From positions 1 through 38,783 of the forward strand of contig CATYSO010000023.1 in NCBI GenBank assembly GCA_958412345.1: DNA of 38,783 nt, read 5' to 3'. The position numbers and the translations under genes are program-made. Source of the stretch: an uncultured Collinsella sp. GTDB lineage: Bacteria > Actinomycetota > Coriobacteriia > Coriobacteriales > Coriobacteriaceae. Shown one piece after another: positions 8,079 through 16,974 of the stretch; within the stretch, counting starts at the first letter, position 1, and every line of letters starts with the position of its first letter. The notes under the pieces are model-generated. The model saw nothing but the letters and a program-made list of their open reading frames with translations, was not told the origin of the DNA and ran no database searches.

Positions 8079-9146
8079 CTACACTTCTCGCTTTCCCAGG
8101 GCGTTCGCTGCCATGCGTTTGCAGGCACCAAGGCGCCCAAACCTCAAGACGTCGTAATCGAACATGAGCTTTTTACATGCACGGGCATTGGGGGCCTTGC
8201 TGGTAAGCGCCGCACGCACCATAGCAGCAACAGAAGGAGCGCATTGTGCGAGCGCAGCATCGCTGCCCACGGCAGAACCGGCAAGCGCCGTGGCAACGGC
8301 AGCAAACACCTTGCCGCAGTCCGAACCCAGCAACCTGAGCGCATCGTACAGCACCAGATCGCATAGGAAGTACGCCAGGTCATCGGCATACTGGACATCG
8401 AGACCGTCGCGCTGCCAGTCAGCCAGCACAGCGGAGTAAATCTTCACATGCTCCAGCAGACGCGTCTCGTCGTCATAGCGCATGGTATCCATGAGCGAAC
8501 CCTTGCGCGCCACGCGGTAGTCATACAGCTTGCTCGAGATAAGCGCGGTCTTGCGCGAACGACCGTACACGGCAAAATCGAAGACCTGGTCCTCGCCATA
8601 CTTAACGGTTTCGTCGAACACGATCCCGTTGCCCAGCAAAAACTCACGCTTGCAGGCAGTGCGCCATGCAAAGGGGCGAGAAGCTTCCTTAAACAGCAGG
8701 TCGGAGCTATAGCCTTCAAACGACATATCGCGCGGGCTCAGCACATAGTTAAGCCACGGATACCCCGCCTCCAGCGGATACGGATTCGCGCCAAAGGTCA
8801 AAACGTCGCAGTCCTCGCGCTCAAAGGTATCGACGATCACGCGGCATGCATCGGGCGTAAAGCGGTCGTCGGAATCCAAAAACGCGACGATAGACGCCGT
8901 GGACGCAGCGATGCCTGCATTACGTGCACTCGACAGGCCGCCGTTCTCCTTATCAACCAGCCTAAAGCGCGCGTCCTTTTCGCAATAGGCAGCCGCAATA
9001 TCGCGTGAACCGTCCGGCGAACCATCGTTGACCAGCACGCCTTCCCAATCGGGCATGTCCTGCGCAAGCAGGGAGTCCAGGCACCAGGCCAGGCATTCCT
9101 CTACCTTATAGATGGGAACGACAACAGAAATCTTGGGGGTAGCCAT
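8079..9146 (-). CDS. GT2 family glycosyltransferase (B'-type)
   Basis: A 355-residue single-domain GT2 enzyme. I chose the ATG at 9146, with AGGAG 9 nt upstream; a GTG two codons earlier is closer to the SD and is the alternative. Seen: PKISVVVPIYKVEECLAWCLDSLLAQ at the start, the LVNDGSPDGS nucleotide loop, DKENGGLSSARNAGI, and DSDD at 91-94 as the metal-binding motif. The C-terminal half is helical (ends ACKRMAANALGKREV). It lies 12 bp after the stop of the A'-type gene and abuts the C-type gene. It should transfer one sugar to a growing lipid-linked surface glycan (family knowledge); donor and acceptor are unknown. Confidence 0.85.
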   Translation of the reverse strand: MATPKISVVVPIYKVEECLAWCLDSLLAQDMPDWEGVLVNDGSPDGSRDIAAAYCEKDARFRLVDKENGGLSSARNAGIAASTASIVAFLDSDDRFTPDACRVIVDTFEREDCDVLTFGANPYPLEAGYPWLNYVLSPRDMSFEGYSSDLLFKEASRPFAWRTACKREFLLGNGIVFDETVKYGEDQVFDFAVYGRSRKTALISSKLYDYRVARKGSLMDTMRYDDETRLLEHVKIYSAVLADWQRDGLDVQYADDLAYFLCDLVLYDALRLLGSDCGKVFAAVATALAGSAVGSDAALAQCAPSVAAMVRAALTSKAPNARACKKLMFDYDVLRFGRLGACKRMAANALGKREV

Positions 9147-9158
9147 AGTCACTCGCTC

Positions 9159-10277
9159 CTACTGTGCGGCCGGAACGTCATCGGGATGCGGGTTGTCGCC
9201 GTAGGTGCGCTGATACGTCAGCACGCGCCAGACCAGTGGCAAGCCGCCGATCTTAAAGTAATGCTTAAACGTATTGAGCTTGCCCGGCTTCTTAAAGCCA
9301 AAGCGCGAATCGATATAGGCGCGGGGCGACTTGACCATCAGGCGCAAGTCGGTCTCGCCACGCGGATCGAACAGCGACAGGTCAAAGCGACCGGCATCCC
9401 AGTCGGCCTTGAGCTCGGGAGAGGCCTTCTCCCAAAACTGCTCACGCAGCTCATCGACCAGACGCTCATCATTCCAACGGTACGTATCGACCTTCATGCG
9501 CATTAAAATGCCCTGGAGCTGAGCCTTGAGCTCGGGACGCTCGTCCAAAAAACGTTGCATCTCGGCGTATTCGTCGCACACGCAAAATACCTTGTTGGGC
9601 GAATTAACTGAGCTCTTCTCGTTGTCTTGGCGATAGCACAAAATGGGGTCCGCGATAAACGCTGCACGCTCGGCGCATGCCCAAACCTTAAAGTTAAAGC
9701 CTGCGTCCTGATACGAGGCGCCCGGCGTGGGAAGGAACCGAACCTGATTGTCGTTGAGGAACTCGCGCCGATAGATAGCCGACCAAATGGAAGGTTTGCG
9801 GTAGAAGATGCCCGGGCGATCGACGGGGCGATACGCGGCGCCCGTCATATGCTCGTCGATGATCCCAAACAGCTCACGGCGCTCGCTGGGAGTGGACCAA
9901 TACAGGTAAAAGTCGCCCTTTACCACATCGGCATGTTCAGCATCGGCCTTGGCGACCAGCTTTTGGAGCGAATCCTCAAACATAAAGTCATCGGACTCAA
10001 GGATGCCCACGTACTCGCCGCGCGCCATCTCCAGGCCGCGGTTCATCGAGTCGCCGTAGCCGCTGTTGGCCTTGTCGATCATCTTTACACGGGGGTCGCG
10101 CTCCATGTACTCGCGGATGATATCTGGCGAGCTATCGGTGGAGCCGTCGTTGATGCAGATGATCTCGATGTCCTTGAGCGTCTGCGCCACGGCGGAATCG
10201 AGGCACTCGCGCAGGTAGCGCTCGACATTGCAAATGGGGACAAGCAGCGAAACTTTAGGGGTATCAGAGCTCTGCAA
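9159..10277 (-). CDS. GT2 family glycosyltransferase (A'-type), TTG start
   Basis: A 372-residue GT2 enzyme starting at TTG 10277, with a perfect AGGAGG SD 6 nt upstream, which decides the start. Seen: KVSLLVPICNVERYLRECLDSA, the CINDGSTDSS loop, KANSGYGDSMNRG, and ESDD at 94-97. A C-terminal helical region holds WNDERLVDELREQFW. It is a close paralogue of the A-type gene at 11399-12502: long stretches between residues 18 and 97 are the same. This GANSGYGDSMN-type subgroup is common in wall-polysaccharide loci of gut Actinobacteria and Firmicutes. The repeated A-B order suggests a duplicated two-gene module (inference). Confidence 0.86.
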   Translation of the reverse strand: MQSSDTPKVSLLVPICNVERYLRECLDSAVAQTLKDIEIICINDGSTDSSPDIIREYMERDPRVKMIDKANSGYGDSMNRGLEMARGEYVGILESDDFMFEDSLQKLVAKADAEHADVVKGDFYLYWSTPSERRELFGIIDEHMTGAAYRPVDRPGIFYRKPSIWSAIYRREFLNDNQVRFLPTPGASYQDAGFNFKVWACAERAAFIADPILCYRQDNEKSSVNSPNKVFCVCDEYAEMQRFLDERPELKAQLQGILMRMKVDTYRWNDERLVDELREQFWEKASPELKADWDAGRFDLSLFDPRGETDLRLMVKSPRAYIDSRFGFKKPGKLNTFKHYFKIGGLPLVWRVLTYQRTYGDNPHPDDVPAAQ

Positions 10278-10351
10278 GAGAACCTCCTGTTGAATAACGT
10301 GTAACAGGGTTATTTTAGCAGCCGAGTTGCGGCGAGCGGCAGCGCTTGGAA

Positions 10352-11392
10352 TTAGAGAAAGCGCTCCAGGCAGGCTTTGAGACCGCGAGTCGAAAGATAG
10401 AACAGCGTGGCGTCTGCCATCGAAACGCTCGAGGTCGCCGCAACGAGCTTGTGGGCAACACGGCGAACGGCGCCCTTAGCAGGCATATCCGCCCACTCCG
10501 TTCCCAAAAACGTCGTGAGGTCCATGTTGACGCGAGCCGCCACGCGATGGAAGTCATCGGCATCCAAGCGCGCCAGGTCGAACACAATGAGGTCCAAAAA
10601 CCAAGCTATCAGCTCGCCGGGACACAGGTCCAAAAGACCGTAGGCCGCCCAGCCCTCCAAGACCTCCTCGAGCATCCTCATGTGGGCATCAAGCTTTTTG
10701 GCGCGAGCCTCGGCACTGTTGAACTCGTGCGTCGCCGATTCGCTCTCCATCACGTAGTGGTAGAACTTGTCCGGCATGACGACGGTCTTGCGGGCAAGCG
10801 CATAAGCCGCGAATTGGAAGACGACGTCCTCGCCCAAAGCCAAACCGGGGGCGAAGCGAATGCCTTCGCGATTGAGCAGCTCGCGCGAAAAAGCCGCACG
10901 GCAGGCATACGGCTGCGCATTCGCATGGAACAGCAACTGGGGATCACGGGCGCCGAAGGTACCGGCTTTGGGGCTCATGAGTTGCTGGACGCGTTTGGGG
11001 GCAGCATCGGCTGGTTCACAGACGCCGCCAAAAACGGCGGCCTCGGCATCTGCAGACTCCATGGCATGCAGCACGCGCTCGACCGTCTGCGCATCGATGT
11101 AATCGTCGGCGTCCACAAAAAAGACGGTCTCGCCCTCGGCGGCATCGATACCGGCATTTCGAGCACACGAGACGCCCGCGTTTTCCTGGTCAATCACCAG
11201 CACGCGATCGTCGGCCTGCGCGATCTGGCGCAACACGTTCAACGAATCATCAGCCGAACCGTCGTTGACGCAGACAACCTGAATCGAGCGCTCGGACTGG
11301 GCCAACAGCGAATCGAGGCATCGCCGAATGGAGCGCGCAGAGTTGTAAACGGGGACGACAATGGTAGCTTTAGGACACGAGGCCTCTCCCAT
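10352..11392 (-). CDS. GT2 family glycosyltransferase (B-type)
   Basis: A 346-residue GT2 enzyme. Seen: ATIVVPVYNSARSIRRCLDSLLAQ, the VNDGSADDS loop, DQENAGVSCARNAGI, and VDADD with DADD at 94-97. Its ATG at 11392 follows AGG by 6 nt and lies 6 bp after the stop of the A-type gene, so the two are probably co-translated. It resembles the B'-type gene in plan (GNAGI-type ARNAGI motif, similar length) but is much more diverged from it than A is from A'. Its stop lies in a small inverted repeat (AGCGCTT 10341-10347, AAGCGCT 10359-10365) without a T-run, which I do not regard as a terminator. Confidence 0.85.
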   Translation of the reverse strand: MGEASCPKATIVVPVYNSARSIRRCLDSLLAQSERSIQVVCVNDGSADDSLNVLRQIAQADDRVLVIDQENAGVSCARNAGIDAAEGETVFFVDADDYIDAQTVERVLHAMESADAEAAVFGGVCEPADAAPKRVQQLMSPKAGTFGARDPQLLFHANAQPYACRAAFSRELLNREGIRFAPGLALGEDVVFQFAAYALARKTVVMPDKFYHYVMESESATHEFNSAEARAKKLDAHMRMLEEVLEGWAAYGLLDLCPGELIAWFLDLIVFDLARLDADDFHRVAARVNMDLTTFLGTEWADMPAKGAVRRVAHKLVAATSSVSMADATLFYLSTRGLKACLERFL

Positions 11393-11398
11393 GCCGAC

Positions 11399-12502
11399 CT
11401 ACCCCCTCAGCGATTCGATGAGGAAGGCAGCGACCACGCCCGGGCCTCCAACCGAGGCGTAATACTTAGCACGCCCCAAGGCACCATCCGTCGCAAAACT
11501 CGGATGCTCGTCAACCCAGCCCTCAGGATCTTTGAGGATGGCAGCGAGATTCGCGCGCTTCCACGGCTTGAGGTCGTCAAGCGAAAACTCCCCCGCGTCC
11601 AAGGCCGCCTGAAATTCCTTAGCCATCTGCACCAGGAACTCCTTATAGAACTTAGGCGCCAGGCGCACGTAATTCCACATATACGAATCGTACTTAATGA
11701 GCTGATTGAACTTGAGCATGCGCGCGACATCGCCGCTTGCGTGGTCGCGGGCATAATCCTCTCGAATCCAACGCTCAATCTCGGCATACTCGGTATTGAC
11801 GCAAAAGACCTTAGCCGAAGAATTGACCGAGGAATTCTCGTTGTCCTGGCGATACGACAACACGGCATCATGCAGGTAAACAGCCTTATCGGCACACGCG
11901 ATCACCTTAAAGGCGAATGACGTGTCCTGAAAGGATGCCCCCGGAGTCGGCAGGAACGTAATGCCGTTGCGTTCAAGAAAATCGCGACGGTACACGGCCG
12001 ACCAAATCGACGGCTTTTGCTTAAAGAACTGCGTCGTATCGCTCGGGTGCACCGGCTTGCCACAGTCCTGAGGTCTAAACATCTCGTGCAGCGAACGACG
12101 CTCTTCGGGCTTAGACCAGTAGAAATCAAAGTTCGCCTTCGCAAAGTCGGCATTATTGCTATCGGCGGCCGAGACAAGCTTTTCGAGTGCGTCGGGCGCC
12201 ATAAAGTCATCGGACTCCAAGATGCCAACGTACTTGCCACGCGCCATCTCCAGACCGTAGTTCATCGAGTCGCCGTAGCCGCTGTTGGCCTTGTCGATCA
12301 TCTTGACGCGCCCATCACGCCCCATATACTCGCGGATAATCGCCGGCGAGTTGTCGGTCGACCCGTCGTTAATGCAGATGATCTCAATATCCTTGAGCGT
12401 CTGCGCCAGGGCGGAATCGAGACACTCGCGCAGGTAGCGCTGAACATTGTAAATGGGGATAAGCAGCGACAGAACGGGGCTGCCAGAGGCGTTAGTAGAC
12501 AA
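11399..12502 (-). CDS. GT2 family glycosyltransferase (A-type), TTG start, first gene of operon
   Basis: A 367-residue GT2 enzyme starting at TTG 12502; AAGGAG lies 5 nt upstream and no ATG or GTG is near. Seen: VLSLLIPIYNVQRYLRECLDSA, the CINDGSTDNS loop, KANSGYGDSMNYG, and ESDD at 96-99. It is the promoter-proximal gene of the minus-strand operon A-B-A'-B'-C and a near-identical paralogue in its catalytic half of the gene at 9159-10277. Divergent to it is the acyltransferase at 12616. Both A-type genes use TTG starts with strong SDs, which may set their translation level relative to the ATG genes. Confidence 0.86.
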   Translation of the reverse strand: MSTNASGSPVLSLLIPIYNVQRYLRECLDSALAQTLKDIEIICINDGSTDNSPAIIREYMGRDGRVKMIDKANSGYGDSMNYGLEMARGKYVGILESDDFMAPDALEKLVSAADSNNADFAKANFDFYWSKPEERRSLHEMFRPQDCGKPVHPSDTTQFFKQKPSIWSAVYRRDFLERNGITFLPTPGASFQDTSFAFKVIACADKAVYLHDAVLSYRQDNENSSVNSSAKVFCVNTEYAEIERWIREDYARDHASGDVARMLKFNQLIKYDSYMWNYVRLAPKFYKEFLVQMAKEFQAALDAGEFSLDDLKPWKRANLAAILKDPEGWVDEHPSFATDGALGRAKYYASVGGPGVVAAFLIESLRG

Positions 12503-12568
12503 ATGTGCTCCTTAGGAAATACCTGTCGTTTCATGGTATCAAAGGGTCAGCTCGCCAGCGGGCGTTTA

Positions 12569-12574
12569 TATAAT
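12569..12574 (+). promoter_or_regulatory. -10 element of the acyltransferase promoter
   Basis: A perfect TATAAT lies 42 bp before the chosen ATG. The -35 region (about 12546-12551, GTCAGC) is poor. An in-frame ATG at 12577 falls at the expected transcription start, which argues that it is not the real start codon. Confidence 0.45.
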
Positions 12575-12615
12575 CTATGGAGCTCGCAGAGGAAAAACCG
12601 ATACGAAAGGACGTC

Positions 12616-13746
12616 ATGCAGCCCAAAGCCGCACGCAACATACCCATCGAAGCGCTGCGCTTAATCGCGGTCGCCGGCATCGCGGTATTCCACACGTTTC
12701 AGTGGACCTTCCAGGCAACCTGTGTCGGCGCCGTAGAATATGCCCCACTTGCGATGTTCCCCTATTCCGGCGTGCTCGGTTTTATTAACCTGCTGGGCTG
12801 CTGGGCCAACGAGGTCTTCTTTATGATCTCGGGCTACTTCCTGATTGCCTCGGCGGCTCGCGCCTGGAGCGATGGGGCAACGTGGACATCGCAAATACAG
12901 CGGACGACGCAGCGCCTTGGCAAGGTCATTTTGCCCACTGCGTTTTATTGCCTCGTGGCGCTCGCGTGGTCCACGGTCATCTCCCCCATTCCCGATGTTA
13001 CCCTCAACACGCACTACTGGTACACGCTGGGCCTTGAGTTTATCTGGGTCTATGCCGCCACGGTCTTCATGACGCCATGGTTTGGACTGGCTAAGAGTCG
13101 ACTCTCCCAGAAGAGCTACACGACGACGGTCATCGCCGTTGGCATCCTCGCATTTGTTGTTAACGGGTATATAGCCGCCATGAGTACGACAAGCGCCGGC
13201 GAGTTTTCTTGGCTCCAGAAGCTCATGAGCGCTGCCACGTACGTAGTCGCATTTTTGATCGGCGGGCTGCTCCGCGACGTTGCCAATGCCATGGATTCGG
13301 ACAAGGCGGGCGCCTTAGGCACGCGGTCGCTCGCAGCGGTTTTGGCGCTCGCCACCATCCTGGAAGGAGTGCTCTCCTTCACCGGCAACCTCACGGCGAT
13401 GACAGTCCTCTCCTACAAATCGACCTCGCTGATCTCGTTTGCCCTCGCTGCCGCCTCCTTGCTCTTTGCGGCAACCCGACGCAGTGCCTCAGGCAATCCG
13501 CGGACTGCAGGTATCATCGTCACCTTATCGACCGCCACGCTCGGTTTCTATGTGATGCAGTCGCTCACCAGTAGCCTGTGGCGTCCCGTCTTCAATACGT
13601 TGCTCGCAAACATACTGGTCAGCCAAAACAGCCCGGCAGCTACATGTATCATCACGGGTACCGTCATTAGCATCGTCTTTGCTCTGGCGCTCCTCATCAT
13701 CGATACAGCTAGAAGCCTTATCGTTCGCAAGCTCAAGCGGCAATAG
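12616..13746 (+). CDS. Membrane acyltransferase, acyltransferase-3 family
   Basis: A 376-residue polytopic membrane protein counted from the ATG at 12616, with SD GAAAGGA. A longer frame starts at 12577, but that ATG overlaps the promoter. Seen: NIPIEALRLIAVAGIAVFHTFQW at the N-terminus carries the conserved Arg-His signature of acyltransferase-3 proteins. About ten hydrophobic segments follow and the protein ends with a basic tail (IVRKLKRQ). Known: this family moves acetyl or other acyl groups onto exported sugars (OafA-type O-antigen or wall-polymer acylation). Its position, divergent to the GT2 operon and ahead of another GT2 gene, fits acylation of the glycan made here. Acyl group and target are not deducible. 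Confidence 0.85.
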   Translation: MQPKAARNIPIEALRLIAVAGIAVFHTFQWTFQATCVGAVEYAPLAMFPYSGVLGFINLLGCWANEVFFMISGYFLIASAARAWSDGATWTSQIQRTTQRLGKVILPTAFYCLVALAWSTVISPIPDVTLNTHYWYTLGLEFIWVYAATVFMTPWFGLAKSRLSQKSYTTTVIAVGILAFVVNGYIAAMSTTSAGEFSWLQKLMSAATYVVAFLIGGLLRDVANAMDSDKAGALGTRSLAAVLALATILEGVLSFTGNLTAMTVLSYKSTSLISFALAAASLLFAATRRSASGNPRTAGIIVTLSTATLGFYVMQSLTSSLWRPVFNTLLANILVSQNSPAATCIITGTVISIVFALALLIIDTARSLIVRKLKRQ

Positions 13747-13810
13747 ACACGCTGCCGTCAGACGCCAAAGCCGCTACACCCGTGGCAGGTTCCTGCGTTT
13801 TATTCAAAGC

Positions 13811-13841
13811 TTGCCGTCAAGGTACGGCGAGCCTTTACAAT
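13811..13841 (+). promoter_or_regulatory. Possible promoter of the GT2 gene at 13917
   Basis: TTGCCG (13811-13816) and TACAAT (13836-13841) are separated by 19 bp, a little long, in the 170-bp gap between the acyltransferase and the GT2 gene. Both hexamers are decent; spacing is the weak point. Read-through from the acyltransferase promoter is the alternative. Confidence 0.3.
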
Positions 13842-13916
13842 AGGACAGTCCCAAGGACGTATTCGATAGCTTCCGTGTGGCGCATGCGCGCCGCGCGTGA
13901 AAGGATATATTGCCCC

Positions 13917-14939
13917 ATGCCTTCAACCCTTCCCGCCCCCATCGATAAGCTCGCCATTGTCGTCGTCACGTACAAGCGCCAGGAACTCCTGGCCAACCTG
14001 TTCGACTCCATGACCGATCTCACGGCAACGCCCTGGCGCATCGTGATCGTCGATAACGAGAATTCGCGTGAGACCGAGGCCATATGCACCGCATTCAACG
14101 AGCGCCTGGCCAACCTGTGGGGCACCGACATCGAACAGCCCGACGCGAAGGGCGGCACCGACCGCGTCATCTACGCACCACAGCTCGAAAACGGCGGCGG
14201 TGCAGGTGGCTTCTCCGCCGGCACCAAATGCGCCTACGACCTGGGCGCCCAGTGGTTCTGGGTGATGGACGACGACGTGCTCGTCATCCCCGAAGGCATC
14301 GAGCGTCTTGCCAAGTGGACCGACCGCTACGATGTCATCCAAGGTTCGCGCCTGGACTTTGACGGCGGCGCCTTCTTCTGGCAGTACCAGCTCATCCTTT
14401 CACTCGGCATCCCCAACCCCATCGCCAAGTGGGACCTGGGTCCCGAGGGCTACCGCACCATGAACCAACTGTGCTTTGAGGGCGGTATGTTCTCGCGCCG
14501 CGTGGTCGACAAGATCGGCCTGCCCGACGCGCGCTTCTTTATCTACGGCGACGATGCCTGTTATGGCTACGTAGCCAGCCAGCACTTCCCCGCCGCCGTT
14601 GTTGCCGACGTGGTGCTCAAGCGAGCCCGCGCCGTCTCTAACTGGGATATCGCCGGCAAGCGCCAGCTCAACTCCACGAGCGACACCAACCGTTACTACA
14701 TCATGCGCAACCGAGGCTTCCTCGCTCGCTATATGCAGATCTACGGTGACTACCACCCCATGCTGTTCCGCTTGGGCAACGCCGCGACCTTCTGCAAGGA
14801 GTTCATTCGCCTGGCCGCCGTTGACAAGTGCTTTAAGACCGGTATTCCGGCGCTGCGCCGTGGCATGAAGGACGCCCGCAAGATCGTTAAGGATCCCAAC
14901 TGGAAGCCCATGCCTCCCATGAAGGGCGCCGAGCAGTAA
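13917..14939 (+). CDS. GT2 glycosyltransferase, galactofuranosyl/rhamnosyltransferase-like
   Basis: A 340-residue protein counted from ATG 13917 (AAGGA 11 nt upstream). Upstream in-frame starts lack an SD and would add unrelated residues. Seen: KLAIVVVTYKRQELLANLFDSM, then VIVDNENS, the glycine-rich ENGGGAGGFSAG at 91-102, WVMDDDV with DDD at 118-120, and GDDACYGY further on. Known: the NxGGAGGFxxG plus DDD pattern is shared by GlfT-type galactofuranosyl- and WbbL-type rhamnosyltransferases, which prime or extend wall galactans. No membrane segment. It belongs with the neighbouring acyltransferase and GT2 operon in one surface-glycan locus; the exact sugar is inferred only by family. Confidence 0.86.
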   Translation: MPSTLPAPIDKLAIVVVTYKRQELLANLFDSMTDLTATPWRIVIVDNENSRETEAICTAFNERLANLWGTDIEQPDAKGGTDRVIYAPQLENGGGAGGFSAGTKCAYDLGAQWFWVMDDDVLVIPEGIERLAKWTDRYDVIQGSRLDFDGGAFFWQYQLILSLGIPNPIAKWDLGPEGYRTMNQLCFEGGMFSRRVVDKIGLPDARFFIYGDDACYGYVASQHFPAAVVADVVLKRARAVSNWDIAGKRQLNSTSDTNRYYIMRNRGFLARYMQIYGDYHPMLFRLGNAATFCKEFIRLAAVDKCFKTGIPALRRGMKDARKIVKDPNWKPMPPMKGAEQ

Positions 14940-14956
14940 AGGGCTTTCGCCCGCCG

Positions 14957-16756
14957 CTACAGTCGTTGGCACACCACGGACACACGCTGACCGTCAAAAC
15001 CAAAGCCCCAACGCATGCGCCCGACGGCGGGGCGCGGCACGCGGATATCATCGATGCCGTCGCGCTCTATGTCGAGCAGTGCCTGAACCGCCAACAGTTC
15101 CAGGCCCAGGGCATCGACGCCAGGGTCGTACATCATGTTGATCGTAATGAGCGGTCGCTCATCGAGCATGCCGAGAGTGTCGGCCACGTCAAACACCCGA
15201 CCGGTGGGAATCACCTGGATATCCCAGCGATCCGAGACGCCACTTCGCTTGGAGCTGGGATTGCAATAGCCGGGCAGTCCAAAGCAGAGCCCCTGAAGCG
15301 CCAGATGATAGGCTGTCGGCATATCTGATTGGCCCACATCGATGCACAGATCGCCGATAGCACAGCTCAAAGCTTGCTTTACAGTGTCCTCGTCTCCTCG
15401 ACACAGCCCGTCATGGAACGAGTCGATAACTCCAACATCCTCAACGGCGCACTCAAACCATTCCAGAATTACAAGACGGAGCGCTTGACGCACTTCGTTG
15501 TTAGGCAGACGCAGGGAACGAAGGCACGCGCCGTCCTCCGAATGCCCCGTCATATCCATCGTAAGAAATCCAGACAGATAAAGCGCTGTCCAGATATCTT
15601 CGGGCTTGGCGGCATCGGCCTCCTCGGCATGCACATGCACTGGCGCCTCAATAAACCCATGCGGCTCAAGCAAATCGAACAATGCGGACAGGCGCAAGAG
15701 ATTCCAGTCGCCGACGCATGCGCTCAGACGGTCGGCGTAACCATACAGATCTGCCCGAACAGGCGCGACGCAACCGCGATGTGCGTAGTCCACCACACGC
15801 TCCGGGCTCGAGCAATAAAAACCACCAAGCAGGTAGCCCTCGAACCACTCACGCGCGTCATCCAGACAGCCGTTGCGACCGATGCAATCCAACAGCACCT
15901 GGACTTCGTCGTCCGAAAAACCGAACCATCGATCACACCAACTCGACAGTGGCGTCGCCGATCGATAGGAAACCCCACGCTGGGACAACGCAAGCTCGGC
16001 AGGACCGGGGCACTCGCCCATCAGACACGTCAATCGCAACGAGTCGCCGGCGTCGGCAATGGTGTCAAACAACGTTCGGCTGAGCGACTCTAGAGAATCC
16101 ACGCTACCGTCGTCCTTAGCGTCCAAACGCTTTGGACATACCGCATCGTAGTCGTCTATCAGAAGAACAACCTGCTCATCGAAAGCTGTCTGGAGCAGTT
16201 TAATGAGCACGCAAAGCGCCGCATCGGTCTCATTATCGCTGGCCACCCCACGCGCCGCCCTCTCGATAAGACGAACCTCACGTCTTGACAGATCAGGCGC
16301 GGCAAGCAGCGGCAGCAATCGGGCGCACTCGTGCGCGACAGCGCTGCGAATAGCCGCCGCAGCATCGGCGTCGCGCCTCGCAGCGGCAGCTGAAAAGTCG
16401 AGCATGATGACCGGATAGCACGCGTACTCATCACGAAAGCGACCACCGCCCGCCTGCCAAATCTGGGTACAGACGAACGGGCTTCGATCCGGCCGCCGGT
16501 GATCAGGTCGTTCCAAATAGCATTTGAGCGTCGATAGGTTCATGCTCTTGCCAAAACCCTTGGGCCGACAACAAAGCGCAACAGGTGCTTCGCCGTCCAA
16601 TATATCGGCAATAAACATAGTCTTATCGACAAGTAAACACCGATTGATTGCATCGGAAAAGTCGTGTACATCAACCGGCAGAGCTGCGTTATCCGCATAA
16701 CTGAGCAACCGTGCGCCAAACGCATGAGCAACACCATAATTCGCCTGTTCAGACAC
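14957..16756 (-). CDS. AAA-ATPase-like / PD-(D/E)XK family protein, nuclease site apparently lost
   Basis: A 599-residue protein from GTG 16756 (GGAGAG 8 nt upstream). A longer frame to 16930 has no SD and would cross the terminator of the neighbouring gene. Seen: LPVDVHDFSDAI...LLVDKTMFIADIL, then Walker A RPKGFGKS at 64-71, Walker B VVLLIDDYDAV near 200, and a C-terminal segment SDRWDIQVIP near 508, TINMM near 540, and GFGFDGQRVSV near the end. This is the plan of the AAA-ATPase_like plus PDDEXK_9 family, common in gut anaerobes, with unknown function. The Asp of the nuclease motif is kept, but the expected E-x-K strand reads N-x-M, so cleavage is unlikely (inference). It is a single-gene unit beside the glycan locus. 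Confidence 0.82.
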   Translation of the reverse strand: MSEQANYGVAHAFGARLLSYADNAALPVDVHDFSDAINRCLLVDKTMFIADILDGEAPVALCCRPKGFGKSMNLSTLKCYLERPDHRRPDRSPFVCTQIWQAGGGRFRDEYACYPVIMLDFSAAAARRDADAAAAIRSAVAHECARLLPLLAAPDLSRREVRLIERAARGVASDNETDAALCVLIKLLQTAFDEQVVLLIDDYDAVCPKRLDAKDDGSVDSLESLSRTLFDTIADAGDSLRLTCLMGECPGPAELALSQRGVSYRSATPLSSWCDRWFGFSDDEVQVLLDCIGRNGCLDDAREWFEGYLLGGFYCSSPERVVDYAHRGCVAPVRADLYGYADRLSACVGDWNLLRLSALFDLLEPHGFIEAPVHVHAEEADAAKPEDIWTALYLSGFLTMDMTGHSEDGACLRSLRLPNNEVRQALRLVILEWFECAVEDVGVIDSFHDGLCRGDEDTVKQALSCAIGDLCIDVGQSDMPTAYHLALQGLCFGLPGYCNPSSKRSGVSDRWDIQVIPTGRVFDVADTLGMLDERPLITINMMYDPGVDALGLELLAVQALLDIERDGIDDIRVPRPAVGRMRWGFGFDGQRVSVVCQRL

Positions 16757-16888
16757 CGTAAACTCTCCTTCTAACGCAGCACGATGCCCATTGTAGCGAG
16801 CGGGTAGAGCGCAACAATATCGACATGCAAACGTTTCGGGCAACGGTAGCAACAGACCCCCGAGGGGGCATAACAAATCGTTGCACAA

Positions 16889-16925
16889 CAAAAACGGGGC
16901 CCGATGCCGCCGCACCGGACCCCGT
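16889..16925 (-). terminator. Terminator of the surface-protein gene
   Basis: On the minus strand ACGGGGTCC pairs with GGGCCCCGT around a GC-rich loop (one mismatch each side), directly followed by five T residues. It lies about 50 bp after the stop of the gene at 16975-18771 and points in the same direction. Confidence 0.75.
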
Positions 16926-16974
16926 CCCAAACTCTTATAGAAAACGATCTGGAAGATTACTCCTCCGAGCCGTC

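Noticed and set aside
7275..8366. 363-codon plus-strand frame over two glycosyltransferases
   Set aside because: Antisense to two genes with clear GT2 motifs; low-complexity translation.
16880..16891. GTTGCACAACAA shared by both ends of the surface-protein gene (also 18845-18856)
   Set aside because: A single 12-base match is expected by chance many times in a window of this size.
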